Of a stretch of DNA of 6,263 bases, positions 1 through 5,978 are shown piece by piece (the first letter of the stretch is position 1; every line of letters begins with the position of its first letter). Position numbers and translations under genes: made by a program. The stretch covers positions 1 through 6,263 of the forward strand of contig JAJFJO010000003.1 of assembly GCA_021774015.1 (NCBI GenBank). Direction: 5' to 3'. The notes under the pieces were generated by a model, which saw nothing but the letters and a program-made list of their open reading frames with translations, was not told the DNA's origin and did no database searches. The DNA comes from Gammaproteobacteria bacterium. Lineage in GTDB: Bacteria; Pseudomonadota; Gammaproteobacteria; Coxiellales; Coxiellaceae.

Positions 1-993
1 GAAAGTACGATCACGATAATAGACGTATAAAGAATCCAGACATTGTTGTTTGTTAACTAAAAGCCCGTAAACAACAATCGGTTTATAACGAAGTTTTTGT
101 GACGCTTCTAATATATTAGGTGGGCAGTGTGTCTCTAATGATTGCATCAGTGTATTAAGTGGTATTGTAGATAAACACTCATCGCAGTCTAACTGTTGTG
201 ATATGCCGCCTTGTTCGTATTCGATATGCGTAATGTGGTTGTCGTTGGCAACTACTTTTGTCACTGTCGCATTTAATAAGACAGTGCCGCCAGCATCACT
301 GACTGCTTGTGCAAGACGCCGCGTCATTGTTTCGGCGCCGGTGCGAGAGTAGTGTAATGTTTCTTTTGTAAGTGCGCTTTCAACGCTTGCAACGCCGGGC
401 TTAATGCCTATTTTTTCCAGTCCTTTTTTAATTACATCAACAGCTGTTAGCTTGGGCATTTTTGTGGTAATAAAGGTTGCTGAGATGTCTTTAGGATGAA
501 TGTCCCAATAACGATGTGTAAAATCTTCGAAAAAGAATTGATATAATGGTTTGCCATACAATTGAATTAACGCTTCTTCGGCATTGTTGGGTTTTTTAGG
601 GAAAAGTGCGAATTTTAATTGAGTTGCGAATAGAAAAAACACCTGCTTGCATAATTTAAAGAAGGGGATGCCTTTAATGATATCGCCAAATTGTAAAGGG
701 TAACGATAAAAACCACCCGCCCAACGAATTTTAGCATTAAGATCGACCTCGATGCGTTCATCACCCATAATGGCTTTAATATCTTCGAAAATTTCTTTAT
801 CGAAGGCATGCAGCATATGGACACCCATATCATACCAATTCTCACCACAACGATAACTGGTTGCTAGCCCACCAGGGCGTTCGCCCTTCTCAATGACGGT
901 GACCTTAAAGCCTTGTTGAGTCAGGACTCTTGCGGCATACAATCCGCAAGGGCCAGCGCCGAGCACGGCAATATGTTTTTGTTGTTCAGTCAT
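1..993 (-). CDS. FAD-dependent oxidoreductase, UDP-galactopyranose-mutase-like / protoporphyrinogen-oxidase-like (partial, C-terminus off left edge)
   Basis: The frame is open for 331 codons from the ATG at 993 to the window edge, so the C-terminus is missing. The N-terminus is a dinucleotide-binding Rossmann fold: strand IAVLGAGPCG (residues 8-17, GxGxxG), then acidic E35 and the flavoprotein motif ExGERPGGLATS (35-46). GVHMLHA (57-63) resembles the GPHIFHT segment of UDP-galactopyranose mutases. The stretch around 146-172 (YGKPLYQFFFEDFTHRYW...) is laid out like the mutase LYxxFxxxYTxKxW region. Relatives are often annotated as protoporphyrinogen oxidase or amine oxidase, but those names are homology labels and heme synthesis is unlikely beside nucleotide-sugar genes. 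No signal peptide is visible, so it is probably cytoplasmic. The gene starts 31 bases after the upstream oxidoreductase stops and has only a weak GGA ribosome-binding site, suggesting co-transcription and possibly coupling. Inferred role: redox, mutase or desaturase step on a surface-sugar intermediate. The flavoprotein call is firm; the substrate is unknown. Confidence 0.85.
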   Translation of the reverse strand, partial: MTEQQKHIAVLGAGPCGLYAARVLTQQGFKVTVIEKGERPGGLATSYRCGENWYDMGVHMLHAFDKEIFEDIKAIMGDERIEVDLNAKIRWAGGFYRYPLQFGDIIKGIPFFKLCKQVFFLFATQLKFALFPKKPNNAEEALIQLYGKPLYQFFFEDFTHRYWDIHPKDISATFITTKMPKLTAVDVIKKGLEKIGIKPGVASVESALTKETLHYSRTGAETMTRRLAQAVSDAGGTVLLNATVTKVVANDNHITHIEYEQGGISQQLDCDECLSTIPLNTLMQSLETHCPPNILEASQKLRYKPIVVYGLLVNKQQCLDSLYVYYRDRTF

Positions 994-1024
994 TCGTATT
1001 TATTATCCAAATAAGTGGGTCAGT

Positions 1025-2284
1025 TTACGCTATTTCAGCAACGGGTGTTTTTAATAATTCTTGCTGCTTTTTATACAGTTGTAGCAATTCAGAATCAGGT
1101 ATTTCCACGTCACTCCAGCTTAAAGGTTGATCTTTATCGTACGCTTGCACAATACGAGGTTTTTCAGCGCCACGTTCGCCGTCCAATAAGCCAATCGGCA
1201 ATAAACCAGCGGGATCACCTGTCGCAGTTTCTTGAATCAAACCATATACAAGGTCACCACCAATACCGTGATCCAATGTGCTATTGGCTGTGATATCTTG
1301 CTTCGCGTAGGTATACACATCGGTTAAGCGGCCATGGTCTTGTGTTAATACGGCTTTACCGTAAAGAGCAGCAAGCGCGATTGCGCGAGTGGTTTCTAAA
1401 TGGCACAAATGATATGGGCGATAGAATATATAGTAAGGGAAGCGGCTATTTACTTTGTAGTATTTCAAATACTCCGCTTGAAATGGATCATCACATTTAC
1501 CAATCACGTAAACACCACCACCCGGTTGAGCGCCGAGAAGATAATCCACGCGGCCTTGACCTTGATAAGCATCAAAGTCGAATAAGTCTAGTGCTTCAGT
1601 CACCTCTTTGGCGGCTGGGCCTTCCATGCCGATGGTATAGGGGGTTAAGCCGGCAGCATTAGCGGTAATCGCCATTTCAATATTTAGCTTGGTGCCATCG
1701 GTATAGGCAACACATTGCACTAAATCAAGGTTCAATTCTTTAGCGATCTCACGCTTTGTATCGGCTGTGGCGTAGCGATCGAGGAAGCCCTTGATGTTAC
1801 CGGCTTGAACGATATCAAAACCCCACATGTCGATTTCATCGATCATGCGCATGAGTACGCCATGCTGATCGCCAGCATCACTAGTCACTACGACGCCTTG
1901 TTTTTTGGCTTCATGTTGTAAGTAAGGACCAACGACCAAATCCACTTCAGCATTCATCATAATAACGTGTGCTTTACGAGCGATGGCTTTAAGGCAAAAA
2001 CGAGCAGCGGGTCCGATGGAGTTGCTCGATTCAACTAAAACATCAAACTCAACGTTAGTATCATCCAACGCTTGATCTGCATTGTTGTATAATTTCAGGG
2101 GTTTGCCGTAGACTGTTTGTGCTTTTTCTGCGGCTTGTTGATTCAGGTCTGCGACAAAAGCCAGTTCCATGCCAGGTGTTTTACTGATTTGCCAAACGAT
2201 ACCTAAACCCATCGCGCCCGCACCAATCAAGCCGACTCGAATTGGAGCTCCATTTTTTTCGCGTTGTTTGAGTTCATTTAGCAT
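1025..2284 (-). CDS. NAD(P)-dependent oxidoreductase, DXR-like (DRL) / COG4091 'predicted homoserine dehydrogenase' family with C-terminal SAF-like region
   Basis: This is a 419-residue protein. After a short polar leader comes a Rossmann fold with GLIGAGAMGLG (18-28), and an acidic residue ends the second strand (VADLN, 44-48), the usual cofactor-specificity position. MNAEVDLVVGP (110-120) and TDGTKLNIEMA (195-205) look like the conserved catalytic-core segments of the DRL family. The C-terminus (about 345-410, including AYDKDQPLSWSDVEIPDSEL) resembles a SAF domain. The family is annotated as homoserine dehydrogenase-like, and a Brucella member (DRL) was shown to convert 1-deoxyxylulose-5-phosphate to methylerythritol phosphate by ketol rearrangement plus reduction. 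Other members have unknown substrates. The start is supported by AGGGAG eight bases upstream of the ATG. It is the first gene of the minus-strand pair and is divergent from rmlA. It could be a second DXR-type isoprenoid enzyme, but the setting beside rmlACB makes a nucleotide-sugar substrate at least as likely (inference). Confidence 0.83.
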   Translation of the reverse strand: MLNELKQREKNGAPIRVGLIGAGAMGLGIVWQISKTPGMELAFVADLNQQAAEKAQTVYGKPLKLYNNADQALDDTNVEFDVLVESSNSIGPAARFCLKAIARKAHVIMMNAEVDLVVGPYLQHEAKKQGVVVTSDAGDQHGVLMRMIDEIDMWGFDIVQAGNIKGFLDRYATADTKREIAKELNLDLVQCVAYTDGTKLNIEMAITANAAGLTPYTIGMEGPAAKEVTEALDLFDFDAYQGQGRVDYLLGAQPGGGVYVIGKCDDPFQAEYLKYYKVNSRFPYYIFYRPYHLCHLETTRAIALAALYGKAVLTQDHGRLTDVYTYAKQDITANSTLDHGIGGDLVYGLIQETATGDPAGLLPIGLLDGERGAEKPRIVQAYDKDQPLSWSDVEIPDSELLQLYKKQQELLKTPVAEIA

Positions 2285-2292
2285 GTATTACA

Positions 2293-2298
2293 CTCCCT
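2293..2298 (-). promoter_or_regulatory. Shine-Dalgarno of the DXR-like gene
   Basis: AGGGAG (minus strand) lies eight bases upstream of the ATG at 2284. It supports that start and contrasts with the absence of such a site before the divergent rmlA. Confidence 0.75.
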
Positions 2299-2645
2299 AT
2301 AAGTTGCCTATATTTTTATCAAATCAGACCTTGCTTTATTAACTAAAAATTAAGAGCATCAGTTTATAAGCTATCCATCAAATTGCAAGAAGTAATCGAA
2401 CCCAAATATTATGCTGACTCTTTTGCGTTCAGATAAGGTGTATTTGTCAAATGCGGCACATGCGCTGCGCTACTCAACTTGCGGTCTCCAATGTCACAGA
2501 AGAATACAACTGTAATCGCTAGTCACACTTTACTTTTATACTGAATTATCTGGATTGATTATGAGCAAATACGCTTTATTTGAACCTGAAAGAGTTCGTG
2601 AGGCAGCTATTCCCAGAATCGCTAGCATTTAGTAAAACCTTCCGT

Positions 2646-2654
2646 TATTATACT
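2646..2654 (+). promoter_or_regulatory. Candidate -10 element directly upstream of rmlA (leaderless start)
   Basis: TATTATACT contains two overlapping -10-like hexamers, TATTAT (2646-2651) and TATACT (2649-2654). The rmlA ATG is at 2659, so a transcript from TATTAT would begin at or within a base or two of the start codon. No convincing -35 hexamer is seen at 16-18 bases spacing. No purine-rich ribosome-binding site fits between this element and the ATG. The alternative is a longer transcript from an unseen upstream promoter, with SD-independent initiation. Confidence 0.4.
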
Positions 2655-2658
2655 CGGC

Positions 2659-3573
2659 ATGAAAGGTATCATATTAGCTGGCGGCAAAGGGTCGCGTCTT
2701 TATCCTTTGACTGAGGTTGTTAATAAGCAGCTACTTCCTGTTTACGACAAGCCTATGGTTTATTATCCATTATCTGTGCTGATGTTAGCAGGGATACGTG
2801 ACATTCTTATCATTTCTACCCCTCGAGATGTGCCTGCATTTAAGCAGCTCTTAGGCGATGGTTCCCAGTGGGGGCTTAACCTAAGCTATGCTGTGCAAGA
2901 TGAGCCGCGTGGTTTAGCAGATGCATTTAATGTGGGTAGAGAATTCATCGGGAATGATAAAGTTAGTTTAGCGCTAGGCGATAATATTTTTTATATGGCG
3001 CAGTTTGCTAAGAAGTTAGAAGCGGCTGTTCATCTAGAGCAGGGCGCTACGGTATTTGGTTATTATGTTAATGATCCTAGTCGTTATGGTGTGGTGGAGT
3101 TTAATGAAAATGGAAAGGTAGTTTCACTAGAGGAAAAACCAGAAAAACCAAGATCACATTATGCGATTACTGGGCTGTATTTTTACGATAATCAAGTTGT
3201 AGATATGGTAAAAGATTTAGCGCCATCTGCACGTGGTGAGTTAGAAATTACAGATTTAAACCGCAAGTATTTAGAAAAAGATCAGTTGTCGGTTGTTATT
3301 TTAGGTCGTGGTACAGCGTGGTTAGATACAGGAACCCACAGCTCTCTTACTGAAGCGAGCCAGTTTGTAAGCATTATTGAAAATCGTCAGGGGTTGAAGA
3401 TCGCCTGCCTTGAAGAAATCGCTTATTTAAAAGGTTTTATTGATGCTGCGCAGCTAGAACGATTAGCCTTCTCAATGCCGAAAAGTGATTACAACGATTA
3501 TTTGCTTAACTGTGTCCGCAAATTACAATATGAACTCTATCGTCCGAGAGAGGAAATGGTATGGAGTGTTTAG
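2659..3573 (+). CDS. rmlA: Glucose-1-phosphate thymidylyltransferase RmlA
   Basis: Makes dTDP-glucose and pyrophosphate from dTTP and glucose-1-phosphate, the first step of dTDP-deoxysugar synthesis in the cytoplasm. The 304-residue protein has the nucleotidyltransferase signature GGKGSRLYPLT (8-18) with the expected R13, and NKQLLPVYDKPMVYYPLS (22-39). It also has LGDNIF with metal-binding D108 (106-111), EEKP (158-161) and WLDTGTH with D223 (221-227). It matches enterobacterial RmlA (about 290 residues) nearly segment for segment, with about ten extra C-terminal residues (ending REEMVWSV) that run over the rmlC ribosome-binding site. ATG 2659 gives the canonical MKGIILAGG start. A TAG lies in frame at 2623 and no ATG, GTG or TTG occurs between, so no longer start exists. 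There is no Shine-Dalgarno, which is odd for this operon. Its stop overlaps rmlC by 13 bases. Confidence 0.97.
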   Translation: MKGIILAGGKGSRLYPLTEVVNKQLLPVYDKPMVYYPLSVLMLAGIRDILIISTPRDVPAFKQLLGDGSQWGLNLSYAVQDEPRGLADAFNVGREFIGNDKVSLALGDNIFYMAQFAKKLEAAVHLEQGATVFGYYVNDPSRYGVVEFNENGKVVSLEEKPEKPRSHYAITGLYFYDNQVVDMVKDLAPSARGELEITDLNRKYLEKDQLSVVILGRGTAWLDTGTHSSLTEASQFVSIIENRQGLKIACLEEIAYLKGFIDAAQLERLAFSMPKSDYNDYLLNCVRKLQYELYRPREEMVWSV

Positions 3574-4115
3574 AAACAGGCCTGCAAGATGCAAAAATTA
3601 TTACACCCACCGTATTTGCTGATGACCGTGGTTTTTTCTTAGAATCCTGGCGTTCAGACCTCTACAATAAGCTGCTTAATAATGGGCGCCAACTTACTTT
3701 TGTTCAAGATAATCATAGCAAGTCAACTCAGCATGTTATGCGCGGATTGCATTATCAGCATGAGCACCCACAAGGCAAATTGGTGCGCGTATTGGCTGGT
3801 GAAATTTATGATGTAATTGTGGATTTGCGTAAAGATTCGAAAACGTTTGGGAAATGGGAAGGCTTTTATTTATCGGATGTAAATAAAAAATTATTGTGGG
3901 TGCCGCCGGGTTTTGCACATGGTTTTTATACGCTCTCAGATGATACTGAAGTTTTTTATAAGTGCACGGCGTATTATCACCCGGAAGATGAGTGCTCTAT
4001 TATTTGGAATGATGCTGACTTGGCGATTGACTGGCCATTGCTTAATGACACGGGGCCTGCTTTATCGGAAAAAGATAGCCGTGGTGTTTCTTTCGCGGAA
4101 GCAGAAAAGTTTTAG
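3561..4115 (+). CDS. rmlC: dTDP-4-dehydrorhamnose 3,5-epimerase RmlC
   Basis: Epimerises dTDP-4-keto-6-deoxy-D-glucose at C3 and C5 to dTDP-4-keto-L-rhamnose. It is a single cupin domain of 184 residues, the usual family length. Visible motifs are DDRGFFLESW (21-30), FVQDNHSKS (47-55) and MRGLHYQ with the catalytic histidine H64 (60-66). Further on are VPPGFAHGF (114-122) and VFYKCTAYYHPEDE with the catalytic tyrosine Y133 (131-144). D172 in the EKDS segment could be the partner of H64 (inference by position). The presence of both H64 and Y133 argues for a true 3,5-epimerase rather than a 3-only epimerase or ketoisomerase relative, though the single-epimerase variants keep similar motifs. ATG 3561 sits six bases after AGAGGA and overlaps the rmlA end, so translation is probably coupled. 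It lies second in the operon, 30 bases ahead of rmlB. Confidence 0.95.
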   Translation: MECLETGLQDAKIITPTVFADDRGFFLESWRSDLYNKLLNNGRQLTFVQDNHSKSTQHVMRGLHYQHEHPQGKLVRVLAGEIYDVIVDLRKDSKTFGKWEGFYLSDVNKKLLWVPPGFAHGFYTLSDDTEVFYKCTAYYHPEDECSIIWNDADLAIDWPLLNDTGPALSEKDSRGVSFAEAEKF

Positions 4116-4145
4116 GGAATTGAAAGCGTATTAAGGAAGTGATCT

Positions 4146-5231
4146 ATGCGTATATTGCTAATAACAGGTGGTGCTGGATTTATTGGTTCCAATTTTGTAC
4201 GCTACTGGTTGGCGCAGCATCCTACAGATACCGTAATTGTTTTAGATAAACTTACTTACGCAGGCAATACGGATAATCTTTCTGGTTTAGAATCATTAAA
4301 AAATTACCATTTTATTCAAGGTGATATTAATAATAAAGTATTGCTAAATGAGTTGTTTTCTCAGTTTGAAATAAATACGGTTGTTAATTTTGCAGCTGAA
4401 ACACATGTTGATAATTCGATTCTAAGTTCCGATGAGTTTATGCAAGCAAATGTTATGGGGACGCATGCTTTATTGTCGGTTGCGAAGCAGCATTGGTTGG
4501 ATGGTGATAGGGTAAAAGAACATCGTTTTCATCATATTTCTACCGATGAAGTTTTTGGGACATTGTCGCCGGATGAGCCTGCATTTACTGAGTCACATTT
4601 ATATCAACCTAATTCGCCGTATGCAGCGTCGAAGGCGGGTGCTGATCATATCGTGCGAGCATTTCATGCAACGTATGGTTTAGACATTAGCATCAGCCAC
4701 TGTTCTAACAACTATGGCCCGTACCACTTTCCTGAAAAACTCATTCCGCTAGCTTTAATTAATCTTTTAACAGGCAAAAAAATTCCTGTCTATGGTGATG
4801 GGCTACAAATGCGTGATTGGTTGCATGTGGTGGACCACTGTCGTGCTATTGATGCTATTTTACATTCGGGTGAAGTCGGGGAAAGCTATAATGTCGGTGG
4901 GCATGATGGCGAAATGACGAACTTAGCTCTGATTGATACATTGTGTGCTGCTTTAGATAAATGGTTTGCGGCTAACCCTGAGTATGAAGAACGTTTTCCA
5001 TTAGCACCGCCAGCGCAGGGGCGCTCCTGTAGAGAAATGATCGAGCATGTTACCGACAGATTGGGACATGATAGGCGTTATGCGATTAACTCTAGCAAGA
5101 TTAAACATCGCTTAGACTTTGAGTACTCCATCTCTGTTAAAGAAGGTTTGCAGCAAACCGTTCATTGGTATTTAGAGAATGAAGCTTGGTGGCGAGCGTT
5201 AATTGAACCTGCGATATTGGAAACAAGTTAG
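4146..5231 (+). CDS. rmlB: dTDP-glucose 4,6-dehydratase RmlB
   Basis: Converts dTDP-glucose to dTDP-4-keto-6-deoxy-D-glucose using tightly bound NAD+; it is an extended short-chain dehydrogenase. The 361-residue protein has the full family length (about 355-361). It shows the NAD-binding motif TGGAGFIGSNF (7-17), DKLTYAGN (34-41) and NFAAETHVDNSI (81-92). The catalytic STDEVFG (132-138) contains the T, D and E of the dehydratase active site. YAASKAG (159-165) holds the catalytic Y159 and K163. NNYGPYHFPEKLIPL (188-202) and GDGLQMRDWLHVVDH (217-231) complete the substrate-binding part. The STDEVFG triad separates it from simple UDP-glucose epimerases. AAGGAAG lies a few bases upstream of ATG 4146. 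It is the last gene of the rmlACB unit and is followed at once by a hairpin. No rmlD follows. Confidence 0.97.
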   Translation: MRILLITGGAGFIGSNFVRYWLAQHPTDTVIVLDKLTYAGNTDNLSGLESLKNYHFIQGDINNKVLLNELFSQFEINTVVNFAAETHVDNSILSSDEFMQANVMGTHALLSVAKQHWLDGDRVKEHRFHHISTDEVFGTLSPDEPAFTESHLYQPNSPYAASKAGADHIVRAFHATYGLDISISHCSNNYGPYHFPEKLIPLALINLLTGKKIPVYGDGLQMRDWLHVVDHCRAIDAILHSGEVGESYNVGGHDGEMTNLALIDTLCAALDKWFAANPEYEERFPLAPPAQGRSCREMIEHVTDRLGHDRRYAINSSKIKHRLDFEYSISVKEGLQQTVHWYLENEAWWRALIEPAILETS

Positions 5232-5232
5232 G

Positions 5233-5264
5233 TCCCGGATAATCGCTTTGTGCGATTTCCGGGA
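5233..5264. terminator. Strong hairpin at the convergent end of rmlB (candidate transcript end or REP-like palindrome)
   Basis: The left arm TCCCGGA-T-AATCGC pairs perfectly with GCGATT-TCCGGGA across a TTTGT loop: 13 base pairs with one bulged T. It begins two bases after the rmlB stop and lies between two converging genes, which fits a bidirectional transcript end. Neither strand has a T-run after the stem, so it is not a classical intrinsic terminator. The shape (GC-rich base, CCGGATAA, short loop) resembles bacterial REP palindromes, which also favour gene ends. Only one copy is in the window. Confidence 0.6.
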
Positions 5265-5272
5265 TAACCTGT

Positions 5273-5291
5273 GCCTGCAGGCGCGCGGCCT
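5273..5291. repeat. GC-rich overlapping palindromes between converging genes
   Basis: GCCTGCAGGC (5273-5282) is a perfect 10-base palindrome. It runs into GCGCGC and then AGGC/GCCT arms around GCGCG (5279-5291). This is the most GC-rich spot of an otherwise AT-rich window, nine bases after the rmlB hairpin. It may be part of the same intergenic palindromic element or a recombination scar; no function is evident. Confidence 0.4.
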
Positions 5292-5305
5292 CACAAACCG
5301 ATTAA

Positions 5306-5584
5306 TTATTTACCTTTGCCTTTACCTTTTTCGTCACCTTCAACCTTCTTCTGCTGTATGACCCCAGCTTCTGTCAGTTTATTCACCAAATCATTGATGA
5401 CATTCGCTGATTGCAAAAAGCCCTGAGGCGTAATAATAAGACGTTGAACTGATTCGAGGCTGGTCTTATCTTTATCCTTTTCATCAGGAACTATTTTTAC
5501 AAGATCGGCACGAATCACGCCGCCAACAAATGATATCGATCCTATCCCATCGATAAAAGTTTCACATGAGTGTTTAGGTGTCAT
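5306..5584 (-). CDS. Small conserved-looking protein of unknown function with Lys/Gly-rich tail
   Basis: I do not recognise a named family. From ATG 5584 the protein has 92 residues. It starts with a short polar stretch, then beta-strand-like IGSISFVGGVIRADLVKIVP (14-33). A charged linker DEKDKDK (34-40) follows, then QRLIITPQGFLQSANVIN leading into an amphipathic helix DLVNKLTEAGVI (65-76). It ends in a low-complexity tail EGDEKGKGKGK. This strand-linker-strand-helix layout looks like a compact folded domain rather than a chance ORF. An ATG at 5629 would add 15 residues, but the internal ATG has a near-ideal AAGGAG six bases upstream and is preferred. No signal peptide or membrane segment is present, so it is probably cytoplasmic. 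It is monocistronic, convergent with rmlB, and preceded by a leader of about 118 bases from a consensus -10. A role in the rml pathway is not supported. Confidence 0.75.
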   Translation of the reverse strand: MTPKHSCETFIDGIGSISFVGGVIRADLVKIVPDEKDKDKTSLESVQRLIITPQGFLQSANVINDLVNKLTEAGVIQQKKVEGDEKGKGKGK

Positions 5585-5590
5585 GAATAT

Positions 5591-5596
5591 CTCCTT
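5591..5596 (-). promoter_or_regulatory. Shine-Dalgarno deciding the start of the small gene
   Basis: AAGGAG on the minus strand lies six bases before ATG 5584. The longer in-frame start at 5629 has nothing comparable, so the 92-residue form is the likely product. Confidence 0.75.
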
Positions 5597-5708
5597 AGAT
5601 ATCTCTTGGTTGTTATAAAAATGTTCCAAGGAATACAGGCCCTTTGTTTCCGAGCATCGGCTGTTAATTGTAGGGGTGCTCTCCTTGTTAACGTTGTAGT
5701 TCCATCAC

Positions 5709-5714
5709 ATTATA
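5709..5714 (-). promoter_or_regulatory. Consensus sigma-70 -10 for the small gene
   Basis: A perfect TATAAT is read on the minus strand. At 17 bases spacing the upstream hexamer is CATGCA, a poor -35, so activity may need an activator or be modest. It would give a leader of roughly 118 bases before ATG 5584. A short hairpin CCGA/TCGG (about 5651-5661) lies in that leader, with no clear leader peptide. Confidence 0.5.
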
Positions 5715-5875
5715 GGACAGATAATGAAATCTGCATGTGTTTGAATTGAGGCAAAAGTTTTTTAGTTGGATTGAATTTTTTTACGAATGACGCTAGGAAT
5801 GCTTTAATTCAGCATTATTGTTATTAAAATCAATGAGATATTAGCTTTATATGATACTGGATATAAGGTGGGAAA

Positions 5876-5909
5876 ATGTCATAAATTTGTAATAACTTCC
5901 TGTTATCTT
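5876..5909 (+). promoter_or_regulatory. Candidate PHO box (PhoB site) and -10 for the MFS gene
   Basis: ATGTCATAAATTTGTAAT (5876-5893) agrees with the E. coli PHO-box consensus CTGTCATAWAWCTGTCAY at 15 of 18 positions by eye. The two TGTCAT/TGTAAT half-sites are exactly 11 bases apart, one helical turn, as PhoB requires. A further TGTTAT is at 5901-5906. A -10-like TATCTT (5904-5909) begins ten bases after the box, the spacing seen at PhoB-activated promoters, where the box replaces the -35. The downstream gene carries a phosphate-symporter-type motif, which makes the reading coherent. It is not proof: AT-rich DNA yields such matches by chance. Confidence 0.5.
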
Positions 5910-5932
5910 ATGCTGGTATGCTAGTATATCAG
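5909..5932 (+). repeat. Three imperfect tandem octamers in the MFS leader/promoter
   Basis: TATGCTGG, TATGCTAG and TATATCAG follow each other directly. They overlap the downstream end of the candidate PhoB promoter, and each also offers a -10-like TATGCT or TATATC hexamer. The number of copies is too small to say more. Confidence 0.4.
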
Positions 5933-5978
5933 AGTTAAAATGTAATCTATAGAATAGATAATAAATGATGGAGATCTT

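Larger units (their letters stand above)
2285..2658. other. Divergent intergenic region between the DXR-like gene and rmlA
   Basis: The 374 bases separate two oppositely oriented units, so promoters for both should lie here. I see no RNA gene, no long repeat and no credible protein gene. A 23-codon ORF (2561-2632, MSKYALFEPERVREAAIPR...) lacks a good ribosome-binding site and ends just before the rmlA promoter candidate; it could be a decayed gene fragment or chance. On the minus strand, TTGCAA followed 16 bases later by TAAACT (around 2360-2388) is a weak sigma-70 candidate for the DXR-like gene. The middle of the region (about 2455-2490) is richer in GC than its flanks, without recognisable coding. 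Confidence 0.5.
5585..5978. other. Divergent intergenic region between the small gene and the MFS gene
   Basis: This is a 394-base AT-rich stretch without a gene. It holds the minus-strand -10 at 5709-5714, T-runs at 5758-5763 and 5777-5783, and a 6-bp hairpin AATGCT/AGCATT (5798-5816). Nearer the transporter are the PHO-box-like repeat (5876-5893), three imperfect octamers (5909-5932) and an inverted repeat ATCTAT-AGA-ATAGAT (5945-5959) just upstream of the MFS ribosome-binding site. Confidence 0.6.

Noticed and set aside
615..848. Minus-strand ORF of 77 codons
   Set aside because: It is a second frame inside the flavoprotein gene, whose own frame is open and carries clear FAD motifs.
1015..1662. 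Several plus-strand ORFs (1015-1293, 1342-1662, 1400-1585) opposite the DXR-like gene
   Set aside because: They lie antisense within a well-supported 419-residue gene, lack ribosome-binding sites and show no domain-like composition.
3736..4134. ORFs overlapping rmlC (3736-3918 minus, 3913-4134 plus)
   Set aside because: The rmlC frame explains this DNA fully with catalytic motifs; these are shadow frames.
5274..5290. GC-rich string resembling a cloning polylinker (8-base PstI-type site followed by GCGCGC and CGGCC)
   Set aside because: Only the first rare-cutter site is exact and the others are imperfect. Flanking DNA is continuous genomic sequence with no vector genes.
5798..5816. Hairpin AATGCT/AGCATT as a terminator
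   Set aside because: The stem is only six AT-rich pairs with a seven-base loop, there is no clean T-run after it, and no gene ends nearby on either strand.
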